From assembly GCF_010994095.1 (NCBI RefSeq), contig NZ_WJYO01000001.1, forward strand, positions 1,054,001 to 1,118,000: a stretch of 64,000 bases of DNA. Direction: 5' to 3'. Positions 15,127 to 25,446 of the stretch are shown here, piece by piece. The notes beneath the pieces were generated by a model that saw only the letters and a list, made by a program, of their open reading frames with translations, had not been told where the DNA came from and searched no databases. Made by a program: the position numbers and the translations under genes. The stretch comes from Mumia xiangluensis. Lineage in GTDB: Bacteria > Actinomycetota > Actinomycetes > Propionibacteriales > Nocardioidaceae. Every line of letters begins with the position of its first letter. The stretch's first letter is position 1.

Positions 15127-16145
15127 TCCGCCACGGCCTGCACCGCGTGGTCGGGCTGATCGGCGAATACCCCGTCGACCCCGGCGGCGAGCAGCGCGTC
15201 GAGCTCACGGCGGACGTCGCCGGCGTCGGCGCCGAGCGGACTCGAGCGCAGGTCGGCCGGCAGGAACGCGTTCTCGTGGCGGACGGTCCACACGTAGACG
15301 TCGAGCCCGCAGGCGTGCGCGTCGCCGACCAGCGTCGTCGCGGTGTCGAGCCCCCCGTCGTGCCGGCGTGGCACGACCAGCTCCTTCGGTGCCCCGAGGA
15401 CGTGCGCGTACTCGGCGATGCGGGCGAGCCCGGCCGGCGTCACCATCTCCTCGTAGGTCGTGCGGTCGCCGCTGCGGACGCGGTCGTACGGCCCGCCCTG
15501 TGGGTCGACGAGCTGGAGCAGCCGCAGCCGGGACTCCGCCGCGAGGTGCTGCAGGTTCGCGATCTCGAACGACTGCACGACGATGCCGGAGTCCGGACGG
15601 TCGAGGCCGCGCTCGCGCACCGTCCTCACGAGCGGCTCCTCGAGCGGCAGACCGAGGCGGCGGGAGTACGTCGACGACTTGAGCTCGGGCATCACGCCGA
15701 CCGGCCGGCCGTACCGCTCGCTGGCCAGCGCCGCCAGGTCGAGGATCTCGTCGAGCGTCGGCACGGCGTACCAGCCGTCGTACGCGGTGTTGCTCGGCCG
15801 CAGGTGGGGGATGCGTTCGGTGGCGCGCAGCGTCGTGATCTCGGCGAGCGTGAAGTCCTCGGCGAACCACCCCGTGACGACGCGGCCGTCGACGACCTTG
15901 GTCGTACGGCGTGCCGCGAACTCGGGGTGCGCAGCGACGTCGGTCGTGCCGCCGATCTCGTTCTCGTGCCGCGCGACAAGCACGCCGTCGGAGGTGCTGA
16001 CCAGGTCGGGCTCGATGACGTCGGCGCCGAGCGCCACAGCCAGCAGGTACGACGCGAGCGTGTGCTCCGGCCGGTAGCCGGAGGCGCCGCGGTGCGCGAT
16101 CACGACCGGTCGGCCGTTGCCTGCCGGTCCGGGGAGTCCAGACAT
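15087..16145 (-). CDS. Glycerophosphodiester phosphodiesterase (GlpQ-like)
   Basis: A 352-residue metal-dependent TIM-barrel enzyme that splits glycerophosphodiesters into glycerol 3-phosphate and an alcohol. The active-site residues are seen in IAHRGASGYRPEHT (His18, Arg19, Glu27), VIEPDLVSTSDGVLVARHE, and MPELK. The HENEIGGTTDVAAHPEF insert is typical of the longer GlpQ branch. It has no signal peptide, unlike periplasmic GlpQ, so it may act on cytosolic phospholipid breakdown products. The frame continues 40 nt into pyrE before its stop. The extra C-terminal tail (YSPRSVFDTANR) is encoded by the opposite strand of the pyrE end. It is divergent from the TrmH gene. Confidence 0.88.
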   Translation of the reverse strand: MSGLPGPAGNGRPVVIAHRGASGYRPEHTLASYLLAVALGADVIEPDLVSTSDGVLVARHENEIGGTTDVAAHPEFAARRTTKVVDGRVVTGWFAEDFTLAEITTLRATERIPHLRPSNTAYDGWYAVPTLDEILDLAALASERYGRPVGVMPELKSSTYSRRLGLPLEEPLVRTVRERGLDRPDSGIVVQSFEIANLQHLAAESRLRLLQLVDPQGGPYDRVRSGDRTTYEEMVTPAGLARIAEYAHVLGAPKELVVPRRHDGGLDTATTLVGDAHACGLDVYVWTVRHENAFLPADLRSSPLGADAGDVRRELDALLAAGVDGVFADQPDHAVQAVADYSPRSVFDTANR

Positions 16146-16225
16146 AGCGGGACGAGCGTACGCCGGGCGGCCAACCGTTCCGGGGTCGGCTCGCCGTACG
16201 AGACCGACGCCGTAGGTTGGTGCGC

Positions 16226-16876
16226 GTGGACGAGAGCGGGGTCGAGGCAGAGGTCGGGGTCGGCCCGTGGGAAGGCGCGTGGCCCGACGACCCGCGCCTG
16301 GACCCGGACCTGCTGCGAGACGGCGACCGGCGCAACGTCGTCGACGCGTACCGCTACTGGTCGATGGAGGCGATCGTCGCCGACCTCGACACGCGCCGTC
16401 ACCCGTTCCACGTGGTCGTCGAGAACTGGCAGCACGACCACAACATCGGGTCGATCGTGAGGTCCGCGAACGCGTTCCTCGCGGCGGAGGTCCACGTCGT
16501 CGGCCGCCGCCGCTGGAACCGGCGCGGGGCGATGGTCACCGACCGCTACCAGCACGTACGGCACCACGCTGCGGTCGAGGACCTGATCGCGTGGTCACGC
16601 GAGTCGAGGGTGCCGCTGATCGCGATCGACAACGTCGAGGGGTCGCGACCGATCGAGCGGGCGGAGCTCCCGCGAGAGTGCGCGCTGGTGTTCGGCCAGG
16701 AGGGCCCGGGGCTGTCGGGCGAGCTGCTTGACGCTGCCGACGCGGTGCTCGCGATCACGCAGTTCGGGTCGACACGCTCGATCAACGTCGGTGCGGCCGC
16801 AGCGGTCGCGATGCACGCGTGGGTCGCGCAGCACGCCGTGATCCCGGGCGCCCCGTCCCCGATTTGTGGGGTTTGA
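16226..16876 (+). CDS. TrmH/SpoU-family RNA 2 prime-O-methyltransferase
   Basis: A 216-residue SPOUT-class methyltransferase that methylates a ribose 2 prime-OH in tRNA or rRNA with S-adenosylmethionine. The three family motifs are present: NWQHDHNIGSIVRSANAF (motif 1, near 73-90), LVFGQEGPGLS (motif 2) and SINVGAAAAVAMH (motif 3), which form the trefoil knot. The start GTG 16226 is 7 nt behind TAGGTT at 16213-16218 (leaderless); codons at 16217 and 16220 overlap the hexamer. The stop codon and last four codons (ICGV) lie in the 5 prime arm of a long palindrome. The RNA target is not predictable. Confidence 0.9.
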   Translation: MDESGVEAEVGVGPWEGAWPDDPRLDPDLLRDGDRRNVVDAYRYWSMEAIVADLDTRRHPFHVVVENWQHDHNIGSIVRSANAFLAAEVHVVGRRRWNRRGAMVTDRYQHVRHHAAVEDLIAWSRESRVPLIAIDNVEGSRPIERAELPRECALVFGQEGPGLSGELLDAADAVLAITQFGSTRSINVGAAAAVAMHAWVAQHAVIPGAPSPICGV

Positions 16877-16918
16877 CAAGGAAATGAGCCGGGGATTCCT
16901 TGTCAGACTCCACAAATC
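16861..16918. repeat. Long palindrome, 23-bp arms, at the end of the TrmH gene
   Basis: Arms 16861-16883 and 16896-16918 are inverted copies with two mismatches, around a 12-nt loop. The 5 prime arm begins GATTTGTGGGG and the 3 prime arm ends CTCCACAAATC. It is much longer than a simple terminator and lacks a U-tract. It may act as a bidirectional transcription stop or be a dispersed palindromic repeat. The TrmH stop codon (16874-16876) lies inside it. Confidence 0.85.
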
Positions 16919-16957
16919 GCGGACGAGAGGGGTGCTGGCGCCACCTAGGCTCGACCC

Positions 16958-18322
16958 ATGACCAGCAGACTGCTCGTGGTCGGAGGCGACGCCGCAGGGA
17001 TGTCCGCGGCGTCGACGGCGAAGCGCGCGCTCGGCGACGAGATCGACGTGCTCGTCCTCGAGCGGCAGCCGTGGACGTCGTACTCCGCGTGCGGCATCCC
17101 GTACTGGATCGCAGGCGACGTCCCGACGCTCGACGACCTGATCGCCCGGACGCCCGAGAAGCATCGCGAGAACGGCATCGACGTCCGCACCGGTGCCACC
17201 GCGACCGAGATCGACCTCGACGCGGCGACGGTCACCGCCTGGACCGAGAGCGGCACGGAGACGTTCGCGTACGACGAGCTGCTGATCGCTACGGGGGCGG
17301 AGCCCGTACGCCCGAATGTCCCCGGCATGGATTCGCAGGGCATCTACGGGGTTCAGACCCTCGCTGACGGGCAACGCCTCCTCGACGCGCTCGCCCTGCG
17401 GCCGTCGAAGGCCGTCATCGTCGGTGCGGGATACATCGGGGTCGAGATGGCCGAGGCCTGCGTGCGCCGCGGGATCGAGACCGTGGTCGTCGGGAAGGCC
17501 CCGACGCCGATGGCGACCCTCGACCTGGACCTCGGCGAGCTGATCGCGGACCAGATGCGTGCCGACAACATCGATCTGAGGGTCGGAGTCACGGTCACCG
17601 GGTTCGAGGCCGACCTCTCCGGCCAGGTCCGCGCGGTCGTCACCGACCACGGGACGATCTCGACCGACCTCGTGATCCTCGGCGCCGGTGTCCGCGCCCG
17701 GACGGAGCTCGCAGCCGGTGCGGGCCTGAAGCTCGGGATCGACGGTGCACTGCCCGTCGACCCGCACGGCCGCGTCGACGCGGACCAGCGCGTCTGGGCG
17801 GCCGGTGACTGCGTCGAGTCCGTCCACCGGATCACCGGCCGACCGACGTACGTCCCTCTCGGGACCCATGCGAACAAGCAGGGCTGGGTGGTCGGCCGCA
17901 ACCTCGCCGGCGACGGCGTCACGTTCCCCGGGGTCCTCGGTACGGCGATGACGAAGGTGATGTCGCTCGAGATCGCCCGGACCGGGGTCGGAGAGAGTGA
18001 GGCCCGCGACGCAGGGTTCGACGCGGTGTCCGAGCGCATCGAGTCGACGACGACCGCCGGCTACATGCCGGACGCCCGCGCGATGACGGTCAAGGTGGTC
18101 GTCGACCGTGCCACGCGTCGCCTGCTCGGGGCGCAGATCGTGGGCGGCGAGGGAGCTGCGATGCGGATCGACTCCTTCGCGCTGGCGCTGTGGAACGCGA
18201 TGACCGTGGACGAGCTGATGATGACCGACCTCGGCTACGCCCCACCGTTCGCGTCGGTCTGGGACCCCGTCCAGCAGGCCGCACGCGCCGCGGTGTCGGC
18301 GCTCGGTGCGCCCCTGCGATAA
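16958..18322 (+). CDS. CoA-disulfide reductase / NADH oxidase-like flavoprotein
   Basis: A 454-residue FAD- and NAD(P)H-dependent oxidoreductase. The N-terminal FAD-binding fold starts VVGGDAAGMSAASTAKRA; the redox cysteine C45 sits in YSACGIPYWI, the signature of the CoADR/Nox/Npx group; the second dinucleotide fold is VIVGAGYIGVEMAEACVRRG (about 136-155); and DQRVWAAGDCVES precedes the C-terminal dimerisation domain. A single cysteine instead of a CxxxxC pair fits CoA-disulfide reductase or NADH oxidase/peroxidase rather than glutathione reductase. The ATG is 6 nt behind TAGGCT (16946-16951). The TAA stop is part of the GATAAT hexamer that precedes fba. Confidence 0.88.
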   Translation: MTSRLLVVGGDAAGMSAASTAKRALGDEIDVLVLERQPWTSYSACGIPYWIAGDVPTLDDLIARTPEKHRENGIDVRTGATATEIDLDAATVTAWTESGTETFAYDELLIATGAEPVRPNVPGMDSQGIYGVQTLADGQRLLDALALRPSKAVIVGAGYIGVEMAEACVRRGIETVVVGKAPTPMATLDLDLGELIADQMRADNIDLRVGVTVTGFEADLSGQVRAVVTDHGTISTDLVILGAGVRARTELAAGAGLKLGIDGALPVDPHGRVDADQRVWAAGDCVESVHRITGRPTYVPLGTHANKQGWVVGRNLAGDGVTFPGVLGTAMTKVMSLEIARTGVGESEARDAGFDAVSERIESTTTAGYMPDARAMTVKVVVDRATRRLLGAQIVGGEGAAMRIDSFALALWNAMTVDELMMTDLGYAPPFASVWDPVQQAARAAVSALGAPLR

Positions 18323-18323
18323 T
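18318..18323 (+). promoter_or_regulatory. -10 element of fba fused to the preceding stop codon
   Basis: GATAAT contains the TAA stop (18320-18322) of the flavoprotein gene. It lies 35 nt before the fba ATG, which has its own ribosome binding site, so here a short leader is expected. Confidence 0.5.
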
Positions 18324-18358
18324 GGCCGCACCGTCCTGAGGTCGATGAGGAGACACCC

Positions 18359-19381
<1,023 letters not shown>

Positions 19382-19388
19382 GGCCGCC

Positions 19389-19805
19389 ATGACGAACCTG
19401 CTCGGAGAGCCGCCGGAGACCTTCCTCCCGGAGGACCCTGCCGCGTCGGCGGACGGGTCGCCGCAGGACCTCGCCCGCGCGTACCCGTCGTCGAGCCTCG
19501 CGTGGGCGATGTGCGCCGACGAGGCGCTCGCCGACGGGGAGGACGTCATCGCGTACGCGTTCGCGCGCACCGGCTACCACCGGGGTCTCGACGCCCTGCG
19601 CCGCAACGGATGGAAGGGGCACGGCCCGATCCCGTGGTCGCACCCCGGCAACCAAGGGTTCCTGCGTGCGCTGGCCGACCTGGCCGAGGCGTCGGAGCGG
19701 GTGGGCGACCTCGAGGAGGCTCACCGCTGCCGCGAGTTCCTGCGAGAGTCCAGCCTGGCGGCGTACGAGGCGCTGGTCCTCGGCGGTCAGGCCGGCGCGG
19801 AGTGA
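19389..19805 (+). CDS. DUF3151 domain protein
   Basis: A 138-residue soluble protein of the actinobacterial DUF3151 family, with typical segments ARAYPSSSLAWAMCADEAL, EDVIAYAFARTGYHRGLDALRRNGWKG and GFLRALADLAEASERVGD. The helical content and tetratricopeptide-like pattern suggest a protein-binding role, but no function is established. It follows fba by 7 nt and is surely co-transcribed; this arrangement is conserved in the phylum (established knowledge). Confidence 0.88.
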   Translation: MTNLLGEPPETFLPEDPAASADGSPQDLARAYPSSSLAWAMCADEALADGEDVIAYAFARTGYHRGLDALRRNGWKGHGPIPWSHPGNQGFLRALADLAEASERVGDLEEAHRCREFLRESSLAAYEALVLGGQAGAE

Positions 19806-19824
19806 CCTCGCGCTGACAGCGCAA

Positions 19825-19875
19825 CAGTGGCCGCGGACTGGAGCCATCCCCCGGTAGACTCCGTCGCGGCCACTG
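19825..19875 (+). promoter_or_regulatory. Orphan promoter-like hexamer in the loop of an 11-bp inverted repeat
   Basis: CAGTGGCCGCG (19825-19835) and CGCGGCCACTG (19865-19875) are perfect inverted repeats. The 29-nt loop holds CCGGTAGACTCCG with TAGACT at 19855-19860, a 13-mer also present at the purA promoter (20895 onward). Only about 70-85 bases without a convincing gene follow before the convergent lipid kinase stop. A small RNA or an antisense transcript of the kinase 3 prime end is possible. Confidence 0.45.
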
Positions 19876-19946
19876 CCACTGCACCCATTGTCACCCCGAA
19901 GGGGTCACTGCGCAATATGTCTCTTACTGGGAGATTTCGGACAAGG

Positions 19947-20849
19947 TTAGTCGCGGCCTGAGCTGTCCTCGGGGATCAGTAGCCGGTACGCGCCCGGGAC
20001 GACCGTCCAGGTGCGCTCACGCAGCCCCTCGCCGGTCTCGCCGTCGGAGTTCCACGTCATCGCGTCCCCGGAGATGGTGACCGAGCGGCCACGGGTCGTG
20101 ACGACGTCGTCACGCTCGGTGTGGCGTCCGCGCAGCAGACGCACCCCGTAGGCCAGCCGGCGCGGGAGCGCGTTCGCGTGGGAGACCGTCACGTCCAGCA
20201 GGCCGTCGGCGGGCTCGGCCTCGGGCAGCAGCGGCGCCCCGCCACCGACGTACCGGCCGACCCCGACCGCCGCCTGCACCACGTCGTCGCCGTGGTCGAC
20301 CAGTCGGCCGTCCACCTCGACGTGAAGCCGTGCGGGTGATCCGACGACCCCCGCCTTGAGCGCCCCGACCGCGTAGCCGAGCGGTCCCAGCCGCTTCTTC
20401 CACGGCCCCGCCTCCTGGCCCGCCTGCGCGCCGACTCCGACGTGGACGGCGTTGACGACGACGCGGTCGTCGCCGTCGACCGCGAGGTCGAGCGATCGTG
20501 CCGTCGCGGTCGTCAGCCCGCGAGCGACCTCGACCGGGTCCTCCGCGAGGCCGAGCGTGCGGGCGAAGTCGTTGCCCGTGCCCATCGGGAGCAGCGCGAG
20601 CGTCCGTTCATCGAGCGTCCCGAGCGACCACAGCGCCTGGATGCACGCGTGCAGCGAGCCGTCGCCCCCGGCCACGACGACGACGTCGACCTCCGGACGG
20701 GCCGCGAGCGCGTCGCGCAGCTCGTCGGGGTCGGCGGTCCGGGCGACGTCGACCTTCCAGGCAGGTCGCAGTGCGTCGAGGGCCGCATCGAGAACATCGG
20801 CGTCGGAGCTCCCTGCCGCGGCGTTGGAGATCACGAGTGCTGTCGTCAT
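19947..20849 (-). CDS. Diacylglycerol kinase family lipid kinase
   Basis: A 300-residue DagK/YegS-type kinase that phosphorylates a lipid hydroxyl with ATP at the membrane surface. The nucleotide-binding motif GGDGS is at residues 61-65, followed by LLPMGTGNDFARTLGL, the second signature. The C-terminal half carries ADGLLDVTVSH and a beta-rich lipid-binding domain ending LRERTWTVVPGAYRLLIPED. It could act on diacylglycerol in phosphatidate recycling or on a phosphatidylinositol-type precursor; actinobacteria have several paralogues. It is convergent with fba-DUF3151 and divergent from purA. Confidence 0.88.
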   Translation of the reverse strand: MTTALVISNAAAGSSDADVLDAALDALRPAWKVDVARTADPDELRDALAARPEVDVVVVAGGDGSLHACIQALWSLGTLDERTLALLPMGTGNDFARTLGLAEDPVEVARGLTTATARSLDLAVDGDDRVVVNAVHVGVGAQAGQEAGPWKKRLGPLGYAVGALKAGVVGSPARLHVEVDGRLVDHGDDVVQAAVGVGRYVGGGAPLLPEAEPADGLLDVTVSHANALPRRLAYGVRLLRGRHTERDDVVTTRGRSVTISGDAMTWNSDGETGEGLRERTWTVVPGAYRLLIPEDSSGRD

Positions 20850-20897
20850 GAGTGAGGTCTACCACCGACGGGGACCCCGGTCCGACGGAGGGACCGG

Positions 20898-22260
<1,363 letters not shown>

Positions 22261-22290
22261 GGTCCAGCGGTCGCCGGCGCTGTGACCGCA

Positions 22291-22358
22291 CGAAGCCACG
22301 TCCGCCACTACGAAGCCACGGCTACAACCCACGCTTCGTGGTGGCAGGCGTGGCTTCG
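22291..22358. repeat. Long imperfect palindrome between convergent genes
   Basis: Arms 22291-22316 and 22333-22358 (26 nt each, three mismatches) enclose a 16-nt loop. CGAAGCCACG occurs twice in the left half (22291-22300 and 22311-22320). It lies between the ends of purA and the DUF4873 gene and could stop transcription from both sides, though it lacks a U-tract. It is unlike the other palindromes of the window. Confidence 0.8.
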
Positions 22359-22366
22359 CGCCTTCG

Positions 22367-22669
22367 TCAGAGGTGCGCGGCCGGCGGGGCGCCGGTGCCG
22401 CTCACGCGGTAGCCGCCCCACGGGTTCCGCTCGCCGAGTCGTCCGCCGACCTCTTCGGAGCCCGGCACGCGGATGCCGATCGGCTTGCGGCCGACGAGCG
22501 TCGCGAAGGCCGTGAGCTCGTCGGTGGGCGCCAGGCGGCCCTGCCAGTGGTAGGCGCCGTCGATCGGCTGCAGCACTCCCGACAGCACGGCCGCGACCGT
22601 GACGACCTCGTCGCCCGCGACAAGCTCGAGCGGACCCTCGTACGTGTCGTGGTCGTGGTCGGCGCTCAC
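22367..22669 (-). CDS. DUF4873 domain protein
   Basis: A 100-residue beta-rich protein matching DUF4873, with YEGPLELVAGDEVVTVAAVLSGVLQPIDGAYHWQGRLAP at its core and a C-terminal GYRVSGTGAPP. In other actinobacteria this domain is found fused or next to flavin monooxygenases and N-oxygenases (established knowledge of domain association). Its role is unknown. The GTG start overlaps the stop of the diiron oxygenase by 4 nt (GTGA), so translation is likely coupled and the two proteins probably work together. Confidence 0.75.
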   Translation of the reverse strand: MSADHDHDTYEGPLELVAGDEVVTVAAVLSGVLQPIDGAYHWQGRLAPTDELTAFATLVGRKPIGIRVPGSEEVGGRLGERNPWGGYRVSGTGAPPAAHL

Positions 22670-23604
22670 GCTGTCTCCGCGGGCACCGGCTCGAGCAGGC
22701 CCGCGTGCTTCCACAGGAGACGGCTCGGGCCGGTGATCATGTCGATCTCCTCGAGGGTCGCCCGGACCCGGCGCGCCGCCCAGGCACGGGTGGCGCGGGC
22801 GTGCGGATTGGTGCGGGCGACGCGTACGGCGGTGCGCATGTCGAGCCCGGCGTCCCGGTAGACGTGCGGGTGGACCAGCCCCCGCGACGCGAGGTAGGCG
22901 GATGCGGCGACCACGAGCTTCGACCACTCGCGGGTGAGGCGACGCTGGCCTGCGTACTCGATCGCGGCCTCGTCACGCGCGAACCGCATGTGGCGCGCCT
23001 CCTCGACGATGTGGACGTGCGAGACACCGCGTACGAGCGGTTGCAACGACTCGTCCGCCCGGGCCTCGCGCTGCATCTGGTCGAGCACCTCCTCGACGAA
23101 CAGCGCGCCGGCGAAGCAGGTGGCTCCGTTGGACGTCGCCTTGAGGAAACGGCCGCCCTCATGCATGAACCGGACCGGCCGGTAGTACGGCGCGTCGAGC
23201 TTGGAGAGCAGCTTGCCGAACATCACGGAGTGGCGGCACTCGTCGCCGATCTCGGTGAACCCGTACTGGACGGTGGCCGTGCGGGGGTCGTCGTCGTAGA
23301 TGCGTCGCACCATCATCTGCATGAGCAGCGTCTCGAACCAGATCCCCATCGACGCGATGCTCGCGAGCTCGAGGCGGGACAGGTCGATGCGCTGGGCGCG
23401 GGACATCGAGTCCCACAGGTCCGTCCCGTACAAGGTGATCCGGTGCTGGGGTGCGAAGAACGCGTCGTCGAGCAGCGGTGCGTCCCAGTCGAGGTCGACG
23501 AGAGGGTCGTACGACAGGGCGGCAGACGACTTCAGGAGACGTCGGCCGGACTCCTCCCGCTGGGCGGCGGTGCGTGACAGCGGGTCGTCGGCGGTCAGAG
23601 TCAT
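22666..23604 (-). CDS. AurF-like diiron oxygenase
   Basis: A 312-residue protein of the AurF (p-aminobenzoate N-oxygenase) ferritin-like superfamily. The carboxylate/histidine ligand set for a dinuclear iron centre is visible: E91 in IWFETLL, E122-x-x-H125 in DECRHSVMFG, E171 in FVEEVLD, and E202-x-x-H205 in VEEARHMRFARDEAA, with H196/H198 nearby. AurF oxidises aryl amines to nitro groups; many actinobacterial paralogues have unknown substrates. ATG 23604 is chosen because it begins the family-like MTLTADDPLSRTAA and has GAAGGAGC upstream. TACATT lies about 50 nt upstream. It sits between purA and purD without metabolic links to them. Confidence 0.82.
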   Translation of the reverse strand: MTLTADDPLSRTAAQREESGRRLLKSSAALSYDPLVDLDWDAPLLDDAFFAPQHRITLYGTDLWDSMSRAQRIDLSRLELASIASMGIWFETLLMQMMVRRIYDDDPRTATVQYGFTEIGDECRHSVMFGKLLSKLDAPYYRPVRFMHEGGRFLKATSNGATCFAGALFVEEVLDQMQREARADESLQPLVRGVSHVHIVEEARHMRFARDEAAIEYAGQRRLTREWSKLVVAASAYLASRGLVHPHVYRDAGLDMRTAVRVARTNPHARATRAWAARRVRATLEEIDMITGPSRLLWKHAGLLEPVPAETA

Positions 23605-23717
23605 CTCCTGCGCTCCTTCTGACGAGGGTGTGAGCCAGGTCTCATCGAGAATGTAACACTCACGATGGCAGATTGCGATGGCGTGCCGCCACATCGTCAC
23701 CACTAGGCTTGGCGCCC

Positions 23718-24983
23718 GTGAAGACCCTCGTCATCGGCACCGGCGGCCGTGAGCACGCCCTCGCCCTCGCGCTCTCCCGCGACCCGTCCGTCACCGAGGT
23801 GCACGCCGCGCCCGGCAACCCCGGCATCGCGCAGGTCGCGACTCTTCACGACGTCGACCCGCTCGACGGCTCAGCCGTCGCGGACCTCGCAGACTCGCTC
23901 GGCGTCGACCTCGTCGTCGTCGGTCCGGAGGCGCCGCTCGTGGCGGGTGTCGCCGACGCCGTGCGGGGACGCGGGATCGCGGTGTTCGGTCCGTCCGGCG
24001 AAGCCGCGCAGCTCGAGGGCTCGAAGGCCTTCGCCAAGCAGGTGATGGCCGCCGCCGAGGTCCCGACCGCGCTCGCCCACGTCTGCACCACGCCCGACGA
24101 GGTCGTCGCCGCGCTCGACGCGTTCGGTGCGCCGTACGTGGTCAAGGATGACGGTCTCGCTGCCGGAAAGGGCGTCGTCGTGACCGACGACCGCCAGGCA
24201 GCGATCGACCACGCTGCCGGGTGCGAGCGTGTCGTGATCGAGGAGTACCTCGACGGCCCCGAGGTCTCGCTGTTCGCGCTGTGCAGCTGGAGCGAGGCCG
24301 ACGGTGCCGTGGTCGTGCCGCTGCAGCCCGCACAGGACTTCAAGCGCGCCTACGACGACGACGCGGGACCCAACACCGGCGGCATGGGTGCCTACACCCC
24401 GCTTCCGTGGGCGCCGGACGACCTCGTCGAGGAGGTGCGGACCCGCGTCCTCCAGCCCACCGTCGACACGATGGCGCAGCGAGGCACCCCGTTCACGGGC
24501 CTCCTGTACGCGGGCCTGGCCCTGACGTCGCGCGGCCTGAAAGTCGTCGAGTTCAACGCTCGGTTCGGTGACCCGGAGACGCAGGCGCTGATGGCACTGC
24601 TCGAGTCGCCGGTCGGGCTGCTGCTGCACGCCGCGGCGACCGGCGACCTCGCTGCGGTCCCGGCCCCGGTGTGGCGCGACGGAGCCGCGGTCACCGTGGT
24701 CGTCGCCGCTGAGGGCTACCCGGTCGCGCCGCGCAAGGGTGACGTGATCCGAGGCGTCGACGATGCCGACGCGGTGGAGGGCGTCGACGTGATCCACGCC
24801 GGCACCGCGCGTGACGCCGACGGCAACCTCGTCACCGCGGGTGGTCGGGTCCTGACGGTCACGGCCGCCGGTGCCGACCTCGCCGAGGCGCGCCGACGGG
24901 CGTACGCGGCCGTCGACCTGATCCACATCGACGGCGGCTTCTCGCGACGCGACATCGCGGCGAAGGCAGCCGCTGCGTCCTAG
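23718..24983 (+). CDS. purD: Phosphoribosylamine--glycine ligase (GAR synthetase)
   Basis: A 421-residue ATP-grasp enzyme that makes glycinamide ribonucleotide, step two of purine synthesis. MKTLVIGTGGREHALALAL is the diagnostic N-terminus; the ATP-grasp part has YVVKDDGLAAGKGVVV, EEYLDGPEVSLFALC and GPNTGGMGAYTPLP; and LKVVEFNARFGDPETQ provides metal ligands. The GTG start is 8 nt behind TAGGCT (23704-23709), so the transcript is leaderless. Its TAG stop is itself the start of the TAGGGT hexamer of the next gene. Confidence 0.95.
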   Translation: MKTLVIGTGGREHALALALSRDPSVTEVHAAPGNPGIAQVATLHDVDPLDGSAVADLADSLGVDLVVVGPEAPLVAGVADAVRGRGIAVFGPSGEAAQLEGSKAFAKQVMAAAEVPTALAHVCTTPDEVVAALDAFGAPYVVKDDGLAAGKGVVVTDDRQAAIDHAAGCERVVIEEYLDGPEVSLFALCSWSEADGAVVVPLQPAQDFKRAYDDDAGPNTGGMGAYTPLPWAPDDLVEEVRTRVLQPTVDTMAQRGTPFTGLLYAGLALTSRGLKVVEFNARFGDPETQALMALLESPVGLLLHAAATGDLAAVPAPVWRDGAAVTVVVAAEGYPVAPRKGDVIRGVDDADAVEGVDVIHAGTARDADGNLVTAGGRVLTVTAAGADLAEARRRAYAAVDLIHIDGGFSRRDIAAKAAAAS

Positions 24984-24986
24984 GGT
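24981..24986 (+). promoter_or_regulatory. -10 element containing the purD stop codon
   Basis: TAGGGT starts with the TAG stop codon of purD and ends 7 nt before the ATG of the Ddn-like gene at 24994. There is no ribosome binding site, so this looks like a leaderless promoter nested in the upstream gene end. Confidence 0.6.
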
Positions 24987-24993
24987 GATCGAC

Positions 24994-25437
24994 ATGTCGA
25001 TCACCGGAGAGTACGAGCCGAGCGCCTGGAAGATGTCGCGGGACCAGGTCGCGGGGTACGAGGCGTCCGGCGGGCGCACGCACAACACGATCGTGGGCAA
25101 GCCCGTCGTGATCGTCACCTACCGCGGCCACAAGACCGGCCTCGTACGCAAGACTCCCGTCATGCGGGTCGAGCACGACGGCGCGTACGCGGTGGTGGCC
25201 TCCATCGGCGGCCGCCCGAAGAACCCGCAGTGGTACGCGAGCATCGTCGCCGACCCGCACGTGATGCTGCAGGACGGTCCCGAGCCGCGCGACTACGTGG
25301 CGCGGGAGGTCCACGGGGACGAGAAGGCGCTCTGGTGGGACCGTGCGGTCGCGGCCTACCCGTCGTACGCGGACTACCAGAAGAAGACGTCGCGTGAGAT
25401 CCCGGTGTTCGTTCTCGAAGCCGTCGACGGTGCTTGA
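24994..25437 (+). CDS. Nitroreductase/quinone reductase family protein (Ddn-like), copy 1
   Basis: A 147-residue split-barrel protein of the deazaflavin-dependent nitroreductase family (old name DUF385). It shows IVGKPVVIVTYRGHKTGLVRKTPVMRVEHDGAYAVVAS, then the NPQWYASIVADPHVMLQDG segment that contacts F420 and substrate, and a WWDRAVAAYPSYADYQ end. Members reduce quinones or nitroimidazoles with F420H2; Ddn of Mycobacterium is the type example. The ATG at 24994 is chosen by its 7-nt distance from TAGGGT. It is the first of two tandem paralogues. Confidence 0.88.
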   Translation: MSITGEYEPSAWKMSRDQVAGYEASGGRTHNTIVGKPVVIVTYRGHKTGLVRKTPVMRVEHDGAYAVVASIGGRPKNPQWYASIVADPHVMLQDGPEPRDYVAREVHGDEKALWWDRAVAAYPSYADYQKKTSREIPVFVLEAVDGA

Positions 25438-25446
25438 CTGAGGAGC

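Noticed and set aside
19917-19961. Tiny ORF MSLTGRFRTRLVAA downstream of the orphan promoter
   Set aside because: Fourteen codons, no ribosome binding site, and overlaps the kinase end; no support beyond an open frame.
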